Assembly (NCBI GenBank): GCA_050299555.1
Contig: JBNKWA010000072.1
Location: 1-64,000 of the forward strand
Source: JBNKWA01 sp050299555
GTDB taxonomy: Bacteria > Pseudomonadota > Alphaproteobacteria > Rhodobacterales > Rhodobacteraceae
DNA: 64,000 nucleotides
Direction of reading: 5' to 3'
The notes under the pieces are model-generated. The model did no database searches. It was given only the letters and a program-made list of their open reading frames with translations, and was not told the DNA's origin. A program made the translations under genes and the position numbers. Each line of letters opens with the position of its first letter. Position 1 is the stretch's first letter. Positions 43,610 through 52,133 of the stretch are shown here, one piece after another.

Positions 43610-43663
43610 GTCCCACAAGGACATCAATGAAATCAATTGGTTACGTGGCGTCCCCATGGGGAC
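43610..43663 (+). repeat. R1 element, copy e (40-bp spacing)
   Basis: GTCCCACAAGG at 43610 (one C missing) and the perfect GTCCCCATGGGGAC at 43650–43663. Spacer ACATCAATGAAATCAATTGG is A/T-rich and carries AAATCA. TTGAC is not present before the palindrome. Confidence 0.78.
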
Positions 43664-43760
43664 GCTTCCTCCGCCGGGCCTGATCGCGCCTGGCAGCGCC
43701 CCACCCGGCCGTCCGGCGCGCGCCGGCGCGACGAATTCGGAATCCCGGTGTCCGCGGACC

Positions 43761-43816
43761 GTCCCCACGGCATATTCAGATAAATCAACCAGTTGACCCC
43801 CCGTCCCCATGGGGAC
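43761..43816 (+). repeat. R1 element, copy f (42-bp spacing)
   Basis: GTCCCCACGG at 43761 and GTCCCCATGGGGAC at 43803–43816, preceded by TTGACCCCCC. Here the palindrome is enlarged: TTGACCCC (43793–43800) has its complement GGGGTCAA at 43825–43832. AAATCA is present in the spacer. Confidence 0.85.
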
Positions 43817-43861
43817 GCCTGGTTGGGGTCAATTTCGGGCCAGGCCGTCGCGCGCGTCAGC

Positions 43862-44926
43862 TCAGTCCACCGGCCCCACGGCAACCGATTTCAGCACCGC
43901 CCAGCATCGCAGCCCGGGCCTCAGCATCATCACCCCGGCCGAGCGCCGGGTGACCCGCGCCACCAGCGGCACGCCGCCGCAATCGAGCCCGACGCTGATG
44001 CCGGCTCCCTCGGCGGGCCCCAGCCCACGCACCGTTGCCGGCAGATGATTGAGCGCGCTCAGGCCCTGAGGCTCGCCGAGCGCCAGGATCACGTCCTTGG
44101 CCCAGATCCTGAGCCGGACCTCGGCACCCGGTTCGGCCCGGATGCCGCCGACCCAAAGGCGCCCCGCCGCCGCCTGCAACTCGGCCAGCCCGTCCGCATG
44201 GTGCGCCACCACCCGCGCCGGCAACAGCCCGCCCAACTCGCCCGGGCCGAGCAGCGCCGCCGCCTGCGGATCGCCGAGAAGGTCGCCCACCGGGCCGCCT
44301 CCGGTCACCCGGCCGCCGGCCATCAGCACGACCTCACCGGCCAGTGCGGCCAGTTCGGCCACCGCGTGGGTGACATAAAGGATCGGCACCCCGGCAATGT
44401 CGCGCACCCGCTCGATCAGCCCCAGGATCTCGGTGCGCGCGGCGGCATCCAGCGCCGCCAGCGGCTCGTCGAGCATCAACAGCCGCGGCGCCGACATCAG
44501 CGCCCGGCCGATGGCCACCCGCTGCCGCTCGCCCCCCGACAGCGTCGCCGGGCGCCGCGCCATGAGCGGCTCCAGCCCCAGCGCCGCCAGCACCGGCTCG
44601 GGATCGACGGCCTCCGCCGCCCGCCGCCGGGCATAGGCGAGATTGCCGGCGACCGAGAGGTGCGCAAACAGCCGCGCATCCTGAAAGACAAAGCCGATGC
44701 GCCGCCGATGCGGCGGCAGCGGCCGGCCCTCCCCCTGCCAGGTCTCGGCCCCGAAGCTGACCCTGCCCGCGGCCGGCTCCAGCCCGGCGATGGCCCGCAG
44801 AAGCGTGCTCTTGCCGGCACCGCTGCGGCCGAAGATCGCCGTCAGCCCGTGGGCGGGAAAGTCGTGCCGCACCGCCAGCCCGAAACCCGGCCGCGCGACC
44901 CTGACATCCACCGACAGCCCGCTCAC
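43862..44926 (-). CDS. modC: Molybdate ABC transporter ATPase ModC
   Basis: A 354-residue ATP-binding subunit. Walker A is GRSGAGKST, the signature LSGGERQRV, Walker B LLMLDEPLAAL with the switch His in YVTHAVAELAAL. The C-terminal 140 residues contain a TOBE/MOP-like molybdate-binding region typical of ModC (IRIWAKDVILALGEPQGLSA region). The start is a GTG at 44926 overlapping the modB TGA. Last gene of the his–mod minus-strand cluster. Confidence 0.94.
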   Translation of the reverse strand: MSGLSVDVRVARPGFGLAVRHDFPAHGLTAIFGRSGAGKSTLLRAIAGLEPAAGRVSFGAETWQGEGRPLPPHRRRIGFVFQDARLFAHLSVAGNLAYARRRAAEAVDPEPVLAALGLEPLMARRPATLSGGERQRVAIGRALMSAPRLLMLDEPLAALDAAARTEILGLIERVRDIAGVPILYVTHAVAELAALAGEVVLMAGGRVTGGGPVGDLLGDPQAAALLGPGELGGLLPARVVAHHADGLAELQAAAGRLWVGGIRAEPGAEVRLRIWAKDVILALGEPQGLSALNHLPATVRGLGPAEGAGISVGLDCGGVPLVARVTRRSAGVMMLRPGLRCWAVLKSVAVGPVD

Positions 44927-45609
44927 CGCCCGCCCCAAGGGTTCCAGCGGTTCAGCCCGTAGACCGCCACCAGCATGACAAAGGCCAGAACCAGCATCAG
45001 CAGCGACATGCGCTCGGCGGCGGCATAGTCGATGGTCTCCACCTTCTCGTAGATCGCCACCGAGATCACCTTGGTCCGCCCGGGGATGTTGCCGCCCACC
45101 ATCAGCACCACGCCGAACTCGCCCAGCGTGTGGGCGAAGCTCAGCACCAGCGCGGTAACATAGCCGCGCAGGGCCAGCGGCGAGGCAACGGTGAGGAACG
45201 CATCCAGCCGCCCGGCGCCCAGCATCGCCGCGGCCTCCATCGGCGCCTCGCCCACCGCCTCGAAGGCGGCCTGCAGCGGCTGCACCGCGAACGGCAGCGA
45301 ATAGATCACCGAGGCGATCACCAGCCCCGCGAACGAGAAGGTCAGCGTACCGCCGGTGACCTGCAGCCAGAGCCGCCCGACCGGCGCGGTCGGGCTGAAC
45401 AGCAGCAGCAGGTAGAAACCCAGAACCGTCGGCGGCAACACCAGCGGCAGCGCGGTCACCGCCTCCACCAGCACCCGGGCCCGCGCCCGGGTCACCGACA
45501 GCCACCAGGCCAGCGGCGTCGCGATCAGGATCAGGATCAGTGCGGTCAGCCCGGCAAGCTTCAGCGTCAACCCAAGGGTCTGCACTTCATCGGGACTGAG
45601 TGGAATCAC
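44923..45609 (-). CDS. modB: Molybdate ABC transporter permease ModB
   Basis: A 228-residue inner-membrane permease with five or six helices. PLAWWLSVTRAR, LPLVLPPTVLGFYLL and the EAA loop (EAAAMLGAGRLDAFLTVASP) with GEFGVVLMVGGNIPG are ModB signatures. It starts with GTG at 45609 and overlaps modC by four bases. It is 5 bp after modA. Confidence 0.95.
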   Translation of the reverse strand: MIPLSPDEVQTLGLTLKLAGLTALILILIATPLAWWLSVTRARARVLVEAVTALPLVLPPTVLGFYLLLLFSPTAPVGRLWLQVTGGTLTFSFAGLVIASVIYSLPFAVQPLQAAFEAVGEAPMEAAAMLGAGRLDAFLTVASPLALRGYVTALVLSFAHTLGEFGVVLMVGGNIPGRTKVISVAIYEKVETIDYAAAERMSLLMLVLAFVMLVAVYGLNRWNPWGGR

Positions 45610-45614
45610 GGGGG

Positions 45615-46370
45615 TCAGTCGACCGGATATCCGAACCGGGCAACCACCGCCTGCGCATCGGGCCCGGCCAAATAGTCGAGCAGGGCCTTGGCCGCGGCAC
45701 TGTCCGCACCGGGACCCAGCAGGACCGCATCCTGCCGGATCGGCTCATAGAGATACTCGGGCACGATCCAGTGGCTGCCGGCGTCCTCGCCCTCCAGCCC
45801 GATGACCCCGGACAAGGCGACAAAACCGATTTCGGCCGCGCCGGCCGCGACCAGAGCCTGGGTCTGCCCCACATTCTCGCCCATCACGACACGTCCCGCC
45901 AGATCATCCCACATGCCGAGGCTCTGCAGCGCCTCGCGCGCCGCCTCACCATAAGGTGCAAGCTCGGGATTGGCGATGGCAAGATGCCGCAGGCCCGGAT
46001 CGGCGATGGCCGCCTCGGGGTCGGACCCGATGCGGCCGGCGTCGGCACTCCACAGCACCAGGCGTCCGAAGGCATAGGTGAACCGGGTATCCGGCACCGC
46101 CAGGCCCTCGGCCTCCAGACGTTCCGGCGTGGCGGCATCGGCCGACAGCAGCACCGCGAACGGCGCGCCGGCAGCGATCTGGGCATAGAGCTTGCCGGTC
46201 GAGCCTGTCGTCGCCCGGATGCGATCGCCGGTCGCCGCCTCGAACCCGGGCCTGACCGCCTCCAGCGCCGGCGCGAAATTGGCCGCGACCGCCACCAGCA
46301 CATCCTCGGCCCGCACCGGCTGCGCGGTGATGGCAACAAGAGCGCTGAACAGGGTCAGAAGCCGACGCAT
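45615..46370 (-). CDS. modA: Molybdate-binding periplasmic protein ModA
   Basis: A 251-residue periplasmic receptor with signal peptide MRRLLTLFSALVAITAQPVR. Family motifs are VAVAANFAPALEAV, TGSTGKLYAQIAAGAPFAVL and NVGQTQALVAAGAAEIGFVA. The frame could start at 46394, but that would put the ModE-type operator within the coding region; the ATG at 46370 fits the signal peptide. First of modABC. Confidence 0.94.
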   Translation of the reverse strand: MRRLLTLFSALVAITAQPVRAEDVLVAVAANFAPALEAVRPGFEAATGDRIRATTGSTGKLYAQIAAGAPFAVLLSADAATPERLEAEGLAVPDTRFTYAFGRLVLWSADAGRIGSDPEAAIADPGLRHLAIANPELAPYGEAAREALQSLGMWDDLAGRVVMGENVGQTQALVAAGAAEIGFVALSGVIGLEGEDAGSHWIVPEYLYEPIRQDAVLLGPGADSAAAKALLDYLAGPDAQAVVARFGYPVD

Positions 46371-46378
46371 GGCGGTAC

Positions 46379-46402
46379 CGATATAGCCCACCATACATAT
46401 CG
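46379..46402. promoter_or_regulatory. ModE-type operator upstream of modA
   Basis: A 24-bp inverted repeat with CGATAT (46379–46384) and ATATCG (46397–46402), the same CGNTAT-N12-ATANCG geometry as the tupA operator. It begins 8 bp upstream of the modA start, the same distance as at tupA, which strongly suggests the same regulator class represses both. Confidence 0.75.
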
Positions 46403-46428
46403 CCAGACTCGGGCGAGTCCCGCAAGCG

Positions 46429-46794
46429 TTATTTTCGCTCGGCTATATCGCCCAGCATCGCGGCCAGTCCCGAGACCGCCTCGGCCGAGGCCTCGGTCGA
46501 GGCCGCCTCGGCGGCGCGATATAGCGCCAGCACCTTCTCGCCGTCACCGGTGAGGCTGGCGCCGCCGCGCCCGGCCCCGCCGCGGCAAGCAGTGACCAGC
46601 GGGTTGGCGAACATCGCGTTCAGTGTCTCGACCAGTTGCCAGGCGCGCTTGTAGCTCATCCCCATGCGCCGGCCGGCCGCGGCGATGGAGCCGGTCTCGG
46701 CGATGTTGTGCAACAGGTCGGCCTTGCCGGGCCCGATCATCGTCTTGGGCGCAAAGACGATCCTCAGCCGCAGCTTCGGTCCCCTGGCCGTCAT
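46429..46794 (-). CDS. modE: ModE-type regulator encoded between hisG and modA
   Basis: A 121-residue winged-helix DNA-binding protein resembling the ModE N-terminal domain (MIGPGKADLLHNIAETGSIA, GRRMGMSYKRAWQLVETLN, and the CRGGAGRGGASLT wing). It has no MOP ligand domain, so metal sensing must involve another site or partner. The start MTARGPKLR is one base after the hisG stop (TAG, then ATG), so it is translationally coupled to hisG, and it lies 58 bp upstream of modA. The upstream part of the open frame is antisense or shadow. Confidence 0.86.
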   Translation of the reverse strand: MTARGPKLRLRIVFAPKTMIGPGKADLLHNIAETGSIAAAGRRMGMSYKRAWQLVETLNAMFANPLVTACRGGAGRGGASLTGDGEKVLALYRAAEAASTEASAEAVSGLAAMLGDIAERK

Positions 46795-46795
46795 C

Positions 46796-47497
46796 CTATC
46801 CGCCCTCCGCCGGCATGGCGGCCAGCCCAAGCCGCGCCGCAAGCGCCGTCCAGCCGGACGTACCCGACCAGTTCGCCGCCTCGCTCCGCCACAGGACTGC
46901 CTGGCTTTGCAGGATCAGCCCGTCCGACAGCACCTTGAGGTGATTGTCCCGCAGTGTCGCGCCCGAGGTGGTGATGTCGGCGATCGCCTCGGCGGTCTGG
47001 TTCTTCACCACCGCCTCGGTCGCGCCCTGGCTGTCCACAAGCTGATAGTCGGCGATCTCGTGGCGTTGAAAGAAGCGCCGGACCAGGCCGTGATACTTGG
47101 TCGCCACGCGCAGGCGGAAGCCGTGCTGCGCCCGGAACGCGGCCGCCGCGGCATCGAGATCGTCCATGGTGTCGACGTCGATCCAGAAGGCCGGCACCGC
47201 AACCACAAGGTCGGCGTGGCCAAAGCCGAGCCTTGCCAGCGCCGTCACCGGCGGCACCTCGCCAAGCTGCTCGGCCACCAGGTCCTGGCCGGTGACGCCG
47301 AGATGGATGCGCCCGGCCGCCAACTCGCGGGGGATCTCGCCCGCCGACAGCAGCACCAGTTCCACCCCGTCCACACCGTTGACCCGGCCGGCATATTCAC
47401 GCCCCGCCCCGCTCAGCGCGATCTCGACCCCACGCGCCGCGAACCAGTCGAAGCAGGCGGCCTGCAGCCGGCCCTTGGAGGGAAGACCGAGCTTCAT
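46796..47497 (-). CDS. hisG: ATP phosphoribosyltransferase, short form HisG
   Basis: First enzyme of histidine biosynthesis, catalytic subunit of the hetero-octameric HisGZ form. The 233-residue length (versus about 300 for the long form) lacks the regulatory domain, as expected when HisZ is present. LGLPSKGRLQ, DLVAEQLGEVPPVTALARLG and ATKYHGLVRRFF match, and the LRDNHLKVLSDGLILQSQAVLW segment shows the typical C-terminal pattern, here split for length. Its ATG overlaps the hisZ stop. Confidence 0.95.
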   Translation of the reverse strand: MKLGLPSKGRLQAACFDWFAARGVEIALSGAGREYAGRVNGVDGVELVLLSAGEIPRELAAGRIHLGVTGQDLVAEQLGEVPPVTALARLGFGHADLVVAVPAFWIDVDTMDDLDAAAAAFRAQHGFRLRVATKYHGLVRRFFQRHEIADYQLVDSQGATEAVVKNQTAEAIADITTSGATLRDNHLKVLSDGLILQSQAVLWRSEAANWSGTSGWTALAARLGLAAMPAEGG

Positions 47498-48600
47498 GAC
47501 GCCAGCGCCAGCAGCGCCTCGGGCCGCACGATGCCGCCCACCGCCGGGATGGCGCGGCCCTGCCCCAGCGCCGCGGTCAGCGCGTCATAGCGGCCGCCCG
47601 AGGCGATCACCGGCAGGTCGGTCCGGCCGGGGGCGAAGAAGCCGAAGACGAAGCCGTCGTAGTACTCCAGCGCGGTGCGCCCGTATTCGCCCTCGAACGG
47701 CAGCGCCGCGGTGTCGATCCCCAGCGCCGCCAGCGCGTCCAGCCGCGCCGCGAAGCGGTCCACCGCCGAGGCCAGCGCCGGAGCGTCCGCCGCCATGTCC
47801 CGCAGCCTCGCCAGTGCCGTAACGCAGCTGCACTTCAGCCCCAGGATGCCCTCGATCAGCGCCACCTCGGCCGCCGCCAGCGGCGGCGTCGCCGCATCCT
47901 CGGCCAGCCGGGCAATGCGGGCGGCAACCTCCTCGCCGCTCCTCAGCCCGATCTCCGGACCCGCCGCCGCCATCGCCGCGGCCGCCTCGGCCGGCCCCGG
48001 CAGCGAGCGCGCCACAGCCGGGCCCGAGTACCGCGCCAGCAGGCGATGAAACCGCCCCGGCCGCCACAAATGCCGCCTGAGCGCCGCCTTGCGCGCCGGC
48101 GTGGTCTCAAGCGCATCGATCGCCGCCAGAAGCAGGCCCATGTCGCCCGTGGCCACCGTCAGCGGAGCACCCGCCAGCGCCTCGCGTACCGCCGCAAAGA
48201 CACCGGCGTCGCAGGCCGCCGCGTCGCCGTCGCCGAACACCTCCAGCCCGCACTGCACGTATTCCCGCGCCCGCGCCTCGGCCGCCCGCCGGCGCCAGAC
48301 CGGCCCGGCATAGCAATAGCGCGCCGGCTCGGCGCCCGTCGCCATGTGCCGCTCCACCACCGGCACCGTAAAGTCGGGCCGCAGCATCAGCTCGCCGCTG
48401 GTATCGTGGGTGACATAGGCCCGCGCCCGGATGTCCTCGCCATAAAGGTCGAGCATGACGCCCGCCGGCTGCAGCGCCGCCGGCTCTACCCGCTCGGCGC
48501 CGGTGGCGGCAAAGACGCCCATGATCCGCGCGATCTCGGCATTCAGCCGATCCAGCCCGGCCCCGCCGCGCGCCCCGTCGATATAGGCGCGCTCGATCAT
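47494..48600 (-). CDS. hisZ: ATP phosphoribosyltransferase regulatory subunit HisZ
   Basis: A 368-residue HisRS-like paralogue that activates short HisG and binds histidine. Class II synthetase remnants such as LMLRPDFTVPVVERHM, YCYAGPVWRR, and the C-terminal GEYGRTALEYYDGF and SGGRYDALTAALG are visible, but the full HisRS motif set and anticodon domain are absent. The start MIERAYIDG at 48600 overlaps the hisS stop (ATGA). Part of hisS–hisZ–hisG. Confidence 0.94.
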   Translation of the reverse strand: MIERAYIDGARGGAGLDRLNAEIARIMGVFAATGAERVEPAALQPAGVMLDLYGEDIRARAYVTHDTSGELMLRPDFTVPVVERHMATGAEPARYCYAGPVWRRRAAEARAREYVQCGLEVFGDGDAAACDAGVFAAVREALAGAPLTVATGDMGLLLAAIDALETTPARKAALRRHLWRPGRFHRLLARYSGPAVARSLPGPAEAAAAMAAAGPEIGLRSGEEVAARIARLAEDAATPPLAAAEVALIEGILGLKCSCVTALARLRDMAADAPALASAVDRFAARLDALAALGIDTAALPFEGEYGRTALEYYDGFVFGFFAPGRTDLPVIASGGRYDALTAALGQGRAIPAVGGIVRPEALLALAS

Positions 48601-50150
48601 CGGCGCCGCGCGAGGATCTCGCGCACGCCGCCGGCCAGTCGCTCGCGCGGCACCTCGATCTGCGCCGGCTGGTCGGCCCATTCCTCGCGGCTGAGCTCGT
48701 CCGCCAGCCTCGCCCCGAGCACCAGGTCCTTCAGCGTCACCACGCCGCGCGCCTTCTCGTCCGAGCCCTCGATCACCGCCACCGGGCTCTGCCGGGCATC
48801 GGCATACTTGAGCTGCCGGCCGAAATCCTTGGGGTTGCCGAGGAAGACCTCGGACCGGATGCCGGCCGCGCGCAACTCGCCGGCCATGGCCTGATAGTCG
48901 GCCATCCGGTCGCGGTCCATCACCGTGACCACGACGGGACCTTGCGCATCTCCGCCGATCCGCCCCTTCTCGCGCAGGGCCGCCAGAAGCCGGTCGACGC
49001 CGATGGATATTCCGGTCGCCGGCACCGCCTCCCCGGTGAATCGCTTGACCAGATCGTCATAGCGCCCGCCGCCGGCGACCGAGCCGAACTGCCGCGGCCG
49101 GCCCTTGTCGTCCAGAACCTCGAAGGTCAGCTCGGCCTCAAAGACCGGACCGGTGTAATAGCCGAGGCCCCGGACGACCGAGGGGTCGATGATAACGCGG
49201 TCGGGGCCGTAACCCGCCGCAGCGAGCAGGCGCTCAATATCTTGGAGCTCATCGACCCCTTCACTTCCGATCTTCGAGCCAACGACCGCCTTGCGAAGGT
49301 TCGCCAGTGTATCCCTGCTACTGCTGCCCTTCGCGGTGAGAAAGTTGAGCACAAGTCGAGCATCATTTGGATCTAGACCGACTCCATCGATAAACGCGCC
49401 CGATTGATCCTTGCGACCGGTAGTCAGTAGCTCGAAGACGCCTTCAACGCCAACTTTGTCGAACTTGTCGATAGTTCGGAGAATGTCGTCAGAAGCAAAT
49501 TTTACGACTTCCTTTCGCTTTACTTCCGCGAAGGCAGCTTCGACGGTTCCTCGCCGGTCATCACCTTCCGGGAACTGCCGGTCCAATCCAACGATCTCCA
49601 TCACCCCGTTCAGTATCTTGCGGTTATTCACCCTGACCACATAGTCGCCGCGCGGGATGCCCGCCGCCTCCAGCGCATCGCAGAGCATCATGACGATCTC
49701 GGCATCCGCCGCCGGGCTGGCACTACCCACGGTATCGGCGTCGCATTGGGTGAACTGGCGGAACCGGCCCGGTCCCGGCTTCTCGTTACGCCAGACCGGC
49801 CCCACCGCATAGCGGCGATAGGGTGTCGGCAGCTCGCTCCGGTACTGGGCATAGACCCGCGCCAGGGGGGCCGTCAGGTCATAGCGCAGCGCCAGCCAGC
49901 CCTCATCCTCGTCCTCCCAGGCGAAGACGCCCTCGTTGGGGCGGTCCACATCCGGCAGGAACTTGCCCAGCGCCTCGACCGTCTCAACCGCGCTGGTCTC
50001 CAGCGGATCGAAGCCATAGCGGCGATAGACCTCGGTGATCGCGGCCAGCATGGCGTCGCGCTCGGCCACGTCCTGGCCGAACCAGTCGCGGAAGCCCTTT
50101 GGCTGCACCGCCCTCGGCCGCGTGACCTTCACCTTCTTCGCCTTCGCCAT
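48597..50150 (-). CDS. hisS: Histidyl-tRNA synthetase HisS
   Basis: Class II synthetase charging tRNA-His, 517 residues. Motif 1–2 residues are LRYDLTAPLARVYA and YRRYAVGPVWRNEKPGPGRFRQF, histidine motifs GLGYYTGPVFEAEL and GSVAGGGRYDDLVKRFTG, then the anticodon-binding domain. The insertion domain (about residues 180–305) is encoded by DNA of much lower GC content (about 49,240–49,620; 27 of 60 bases G+C at 49,441–49,500, versus 46 of 60 at 48,661–48,720). The start MAKAKKVKVTRP at 50150 is preferred over the longer frame. Confidence 0.95.
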   Translation of the reverse strand: MAKAKKVKVTRPRAVQPKGFRDWFGQDVAERDAMLAAITEVYRRYGFDPLETSAVETVEALGKFLPDVDRPNEGVFAWEDEDEGWLALRYDLTAPLARVYAQYRSELPTPYRRYAVGPVWRNEKPGPGRFRQFTQCDADTVGSASPAADAEIVMMLCDALEAAGIPRGDYVVRVNNRKILNGVMEIVGLDRQFPEGDDRRGTVEAAFAEVKRKEVVKFASDDILRTIDKFDKVGVEGVFELLTTGRKDQSGAFIDGVGLDPNDARLVLNFLTAKGSSSRDTLANLRKAVVGSKIGSEGVDELQDIERLLAAAGYGPDRVIIDPSVVRGLGYYTGPVFEAELTFEVLDDKGRPRQFGSVAGGGRYDDLVKRFTGEAVPATGISIGVDRLLAALREKGRIGGDAQGPVVVTVMDRDRMADYQAMAGELRAAGIRSEVFLGNPKDFGRQLKYADARQSPVAVIEGSDEKARGVVTLKDLVLGARLADELSREEWADQPAQIEVPRERLAGGVREILARRR

Positions 50151-50391
50151 CGGCCCCGCCTTCTCCCCGCGACCCAAGCCCGCCGGCCGTCACGGCGCGT
50201 CTCCTACCCCGTCGGCGCCGGGCGGGCAAGGCAGGGACAAGGCTGGACCAAGGCTGGGGCAAGGGTGGCGCACGCCGCGAGCGGTTGGCAGGAACCTGCC
50301 GAAAACCCGCTGCCGCCGGGGCGGTGGGTTGCGAGAGCCGGCGGCCTTCGGCAATCAGCCGACGGGGCAGAAACAAGTGGTGGTGTCCAGT

Positions 50392-50916
50392 ATGAAGTCA
50401 AGCGCAATTCGCAGCGGCGTTGCCGCCTTTTCCGTCCTCGCCATGTCGCTCGCCGGCGCCTGCACGCCGCCCGACGCCGAGGCCGCCAGCCGCGCCGACA
50501 GCAGTCCCATGATCGCGATGTCCGAACGCTCGCCGGAATTCTCGTGCCTGCGCGAGGCGATCTACTTCGAGGCCGGGATCAGCGAGCCGGGCCGCCTCGC
50601 GGTTGCCCATGTGGTCATGAACCGGGCCCAGGATCCGCGTTTCCCCGGGACCATCTGCGGCGTCATCGCCGACGGCCAGTCCCGCGGCGCCTGCCAGTTC
50701 TCCTACCGCTGCGACGGCACACCCGAGACCTTTCCCGACCGGGTGAAGTTCGCGCTGGCCGATGCCGCAGCCCGCAAGGCTGCCGTCGAGGGCGCCGAGG
50801 ACCCCACCAAGGGCGCGCTCTTCTTCCACGCCGCCTCGATGCCGCCGGGCTGGTTCAAGACCCTGCACCGCACCGGCGAATTCGGCGGCAACATCTTCTA
50901 TCGCCCGGGCGCCTGA
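50392..50916 (+). CDS. SleB/CwlJ-type cell wall hydrolase
   Basis: A 174-residue secreted or lipid-anchored peptidoglycan hydrolase with signal ending at a possible lipobox (SLAGACTPP). The Hydrolase_2 (SleB/CwlJ) core is EAIYFEAGISEPGRLAVAHV, followed by VMNRAQDPRFPGTICGVI, QFSYRCDG and GALFFHA; the Glu of YFEA is the presumed catalytic residue. The ATG at 50392 starts the signal peptide; the larger open frame is not supported. Its 3' end overlaps the MOSC gene end by 19 bp. Likely role: lytic transglycosylase-type wall remodelling. Confidence 0.85.
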   Translation: MKSSAIRSGVAAFSVLAMSLAGACTPPDAEAASRADSSPMIAMSERSPEFSCLREAIYFEAGISEPGRLAVAHVVMNRAQDPRFPGTICGVIADGQSRGACQFSYRCDGTPETFPDRVKFALADAAARKAAVEGAEDPTKGALFFHAASMPPGWFKTLHRTGEFGGNIFYRPGA

Positions 50917-51566
50917 TCGCCGTCCAGATCGGTCGCCGGCACCGCCAGTTTGCGGCGCAGCCTGCCATGGGTGGCGGGATGCGCAACCAGGCGCGCCGTC
51001 AGGGCGGCGTCGCGAAAGCCGCGGACATAACCGTGCATGACCTCGACGATCCCCGGCGCCGGTCCCGCGGCACTCGGCGGCGCCGGCGTCAGCCCCACTT
51101 CGGTGCCGGCCTCCAGCGTGCCGCTGACGATCACCCGGGCATAGGCGCCGGGATGGTCGGCGGCCAGGAACCGCTTCGCAAAGGTCGGGTCGCCCATCCG
51201 CACCGCAAGCACCGCGCAGGGGATGCGCGGGCCGGTCAACTCCAGAACCACGCCGCCGATGGTCAGCCGGTCGCCGATCGACAGCCCGGCCGAATCCAGC
51301 CCCTCGACCAGCAGGTTCTCGCCGAACGTGCCGGGCTCAAGCGCCCGGCCCAGCGCAGCGCTCCAGAAGGCGTAGTCGGCATCGCCCATCAGATAGACCG
51401 CCTGGTCCGCGCCGCCATGATGGGCGGTGTCGATGATGACATCCGATGCAAGGCCCTCGACATCCACCGCGACCGGCCCGCTGACAGGGCGCTTGAAGAT
51501 CCCGCTCTGCCCCGACTTGGCGGCAATCGGCCCGGCGGTGCCGGTCAGGACGGCGGCGAGCCTCAT
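50898..51566 (-). CDS. MOSC-domain protein
   Basis: A 222-residue protein with a MOSC (molybdenum cofactor sulphurase C-terminal) fold, recognised by IDTAHHGGADQAVYLMGDAD, FGENLLVEGLD, IGDRL and the conserved Cys in GPRIPCAVLAVRM. Such domains (YiiM-like) bind molybdenum cofactor and act in N-hydroxylated-compound reduction or cofactor handling. Start MRLAAVLTG overlaps the flavin-reductase stop, so the two are coupled, consistent with a small reductase unit. Confidence 0.88.
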   Translation of the reverse strand: MRLAAVLTGTAGPIAAKSGQSGIFKRPVSGPVAVDVEGLASDVIIDTAHHGGADQAVYLMGDADYAFWSAALGRALEPGTFGENLLVEGLDSAGLSIGDRLTIGGVVLELTGPRIPCAVLAVRMGDPTFAKRFLAADHPGAYARVIVSGTLEAGTEVGLTPAPPSAAGPAPGIVEVMHGYVRGFRDAALTARLVAHPATHGRLRRKLAVPATDLDGDQAPGR

Positions 51567-52039
51567 GACGGCAGCGTCTTGTAGCGGCCTTCGTGGAAGA
51601 TCAGCGGCGGCACTGCGCGCATCGTGTGGGCAAGGATCTCGCCCACCACGATCAGGTGGTCGCCGCCATCGTAACCCGCCGCGTGGGCACACTCGAAACG
51701 CGCCGCGCAACCGGGCAGCAGCGGCGCGTCGCCGGCGCCAACCTCATAGCTGAGCCCCTCGAACGCGAAGCCCTCGCGGGCAAAGCGCTCGGCCAGGTCC
51801 TGCTGGTCGGCCGCCAGAACGTGGACCGCGAAATGCGACGCCGCCTCGAAGGCCGGAAACCGCGCCGAGCGCCGCGCCGGCGACCAGAGGACCAGCGGCG
51901 GGGTCAGCGAAACCGATGCAAAGCTGTTGGCGGTGATACCCAGGGGGCCCTGCGGCGCCATGGTGGTGACCACGGTCACACCGGTGGCGAATCGGCCGAG
52001 CGCGTTGCGCAAGGCGCGCGTATCCGGCGCTGTGGTCAT
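51563..52039 (-). CDS. Flavin reductase (HpaC/RutF-like) domain protein
   Basis: A 158-residue FMN-binding flavin reductase-like protein. RFATGVTVVTTMAPQGPLGI, ANSFASVSLTPPLVLW and the C-terminal YDGGDHLIVVGEIL are typical. It probably supplies reduced flavin to an oxygenase or partner. Of two starts, MTTAPDT at 52039 is preferred because a GGAGG site lies 8 bp upstream; the ATG at 52054 sits on that site. It overlaps the MOSC gene by four bases. Confidence 0.86.
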   Translation of the reverse strand: MTTAPDTRALRNALGRFATGVTVVTTMAPQGPLGITANSFASVSLTPPLVLWSPARRSARFPAFEAASHFAVHVLAADQQDLAERFAREGFAFEGLSYEVGAGDAPLLPGCAARFECAHAAGYDGGDHLIVVGEILAHTMRAVPPLIFHEGRYKTLPS

Positions 52040-52133
52040 GGTCCCGACCTCCATCAGCCTCCGGACTTAAAGCCACCGGCCGGCGCGGGCAAGGGCGAGA
52101 GGGCAACGGCAGGCCGCAAGGCCCGCCCGCATG

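Larger units (their letters stand above)
43512..43861. other. 350-bp gene-free region with R1 and degenerate R2 repeats
   Basis: Between the convergent ends of the DUF1127 and modC genes lie R1 copies e and f, separated by a degenerate R2 (ends GATCGCGCC at 43682–43690 and GGCGCGA at 43725–43731, no quadruplex loop). Nothing else is recognised. Confidence 0.75.

Noticed and set aside
43803..43816. GTCCCCATGGGGAC as a simple transcription terminator
   Set aside because: No T-tract follows any copy, copies a and g lie upstream rather than downstream of genes, and the fixed distance to the first box is not explained.
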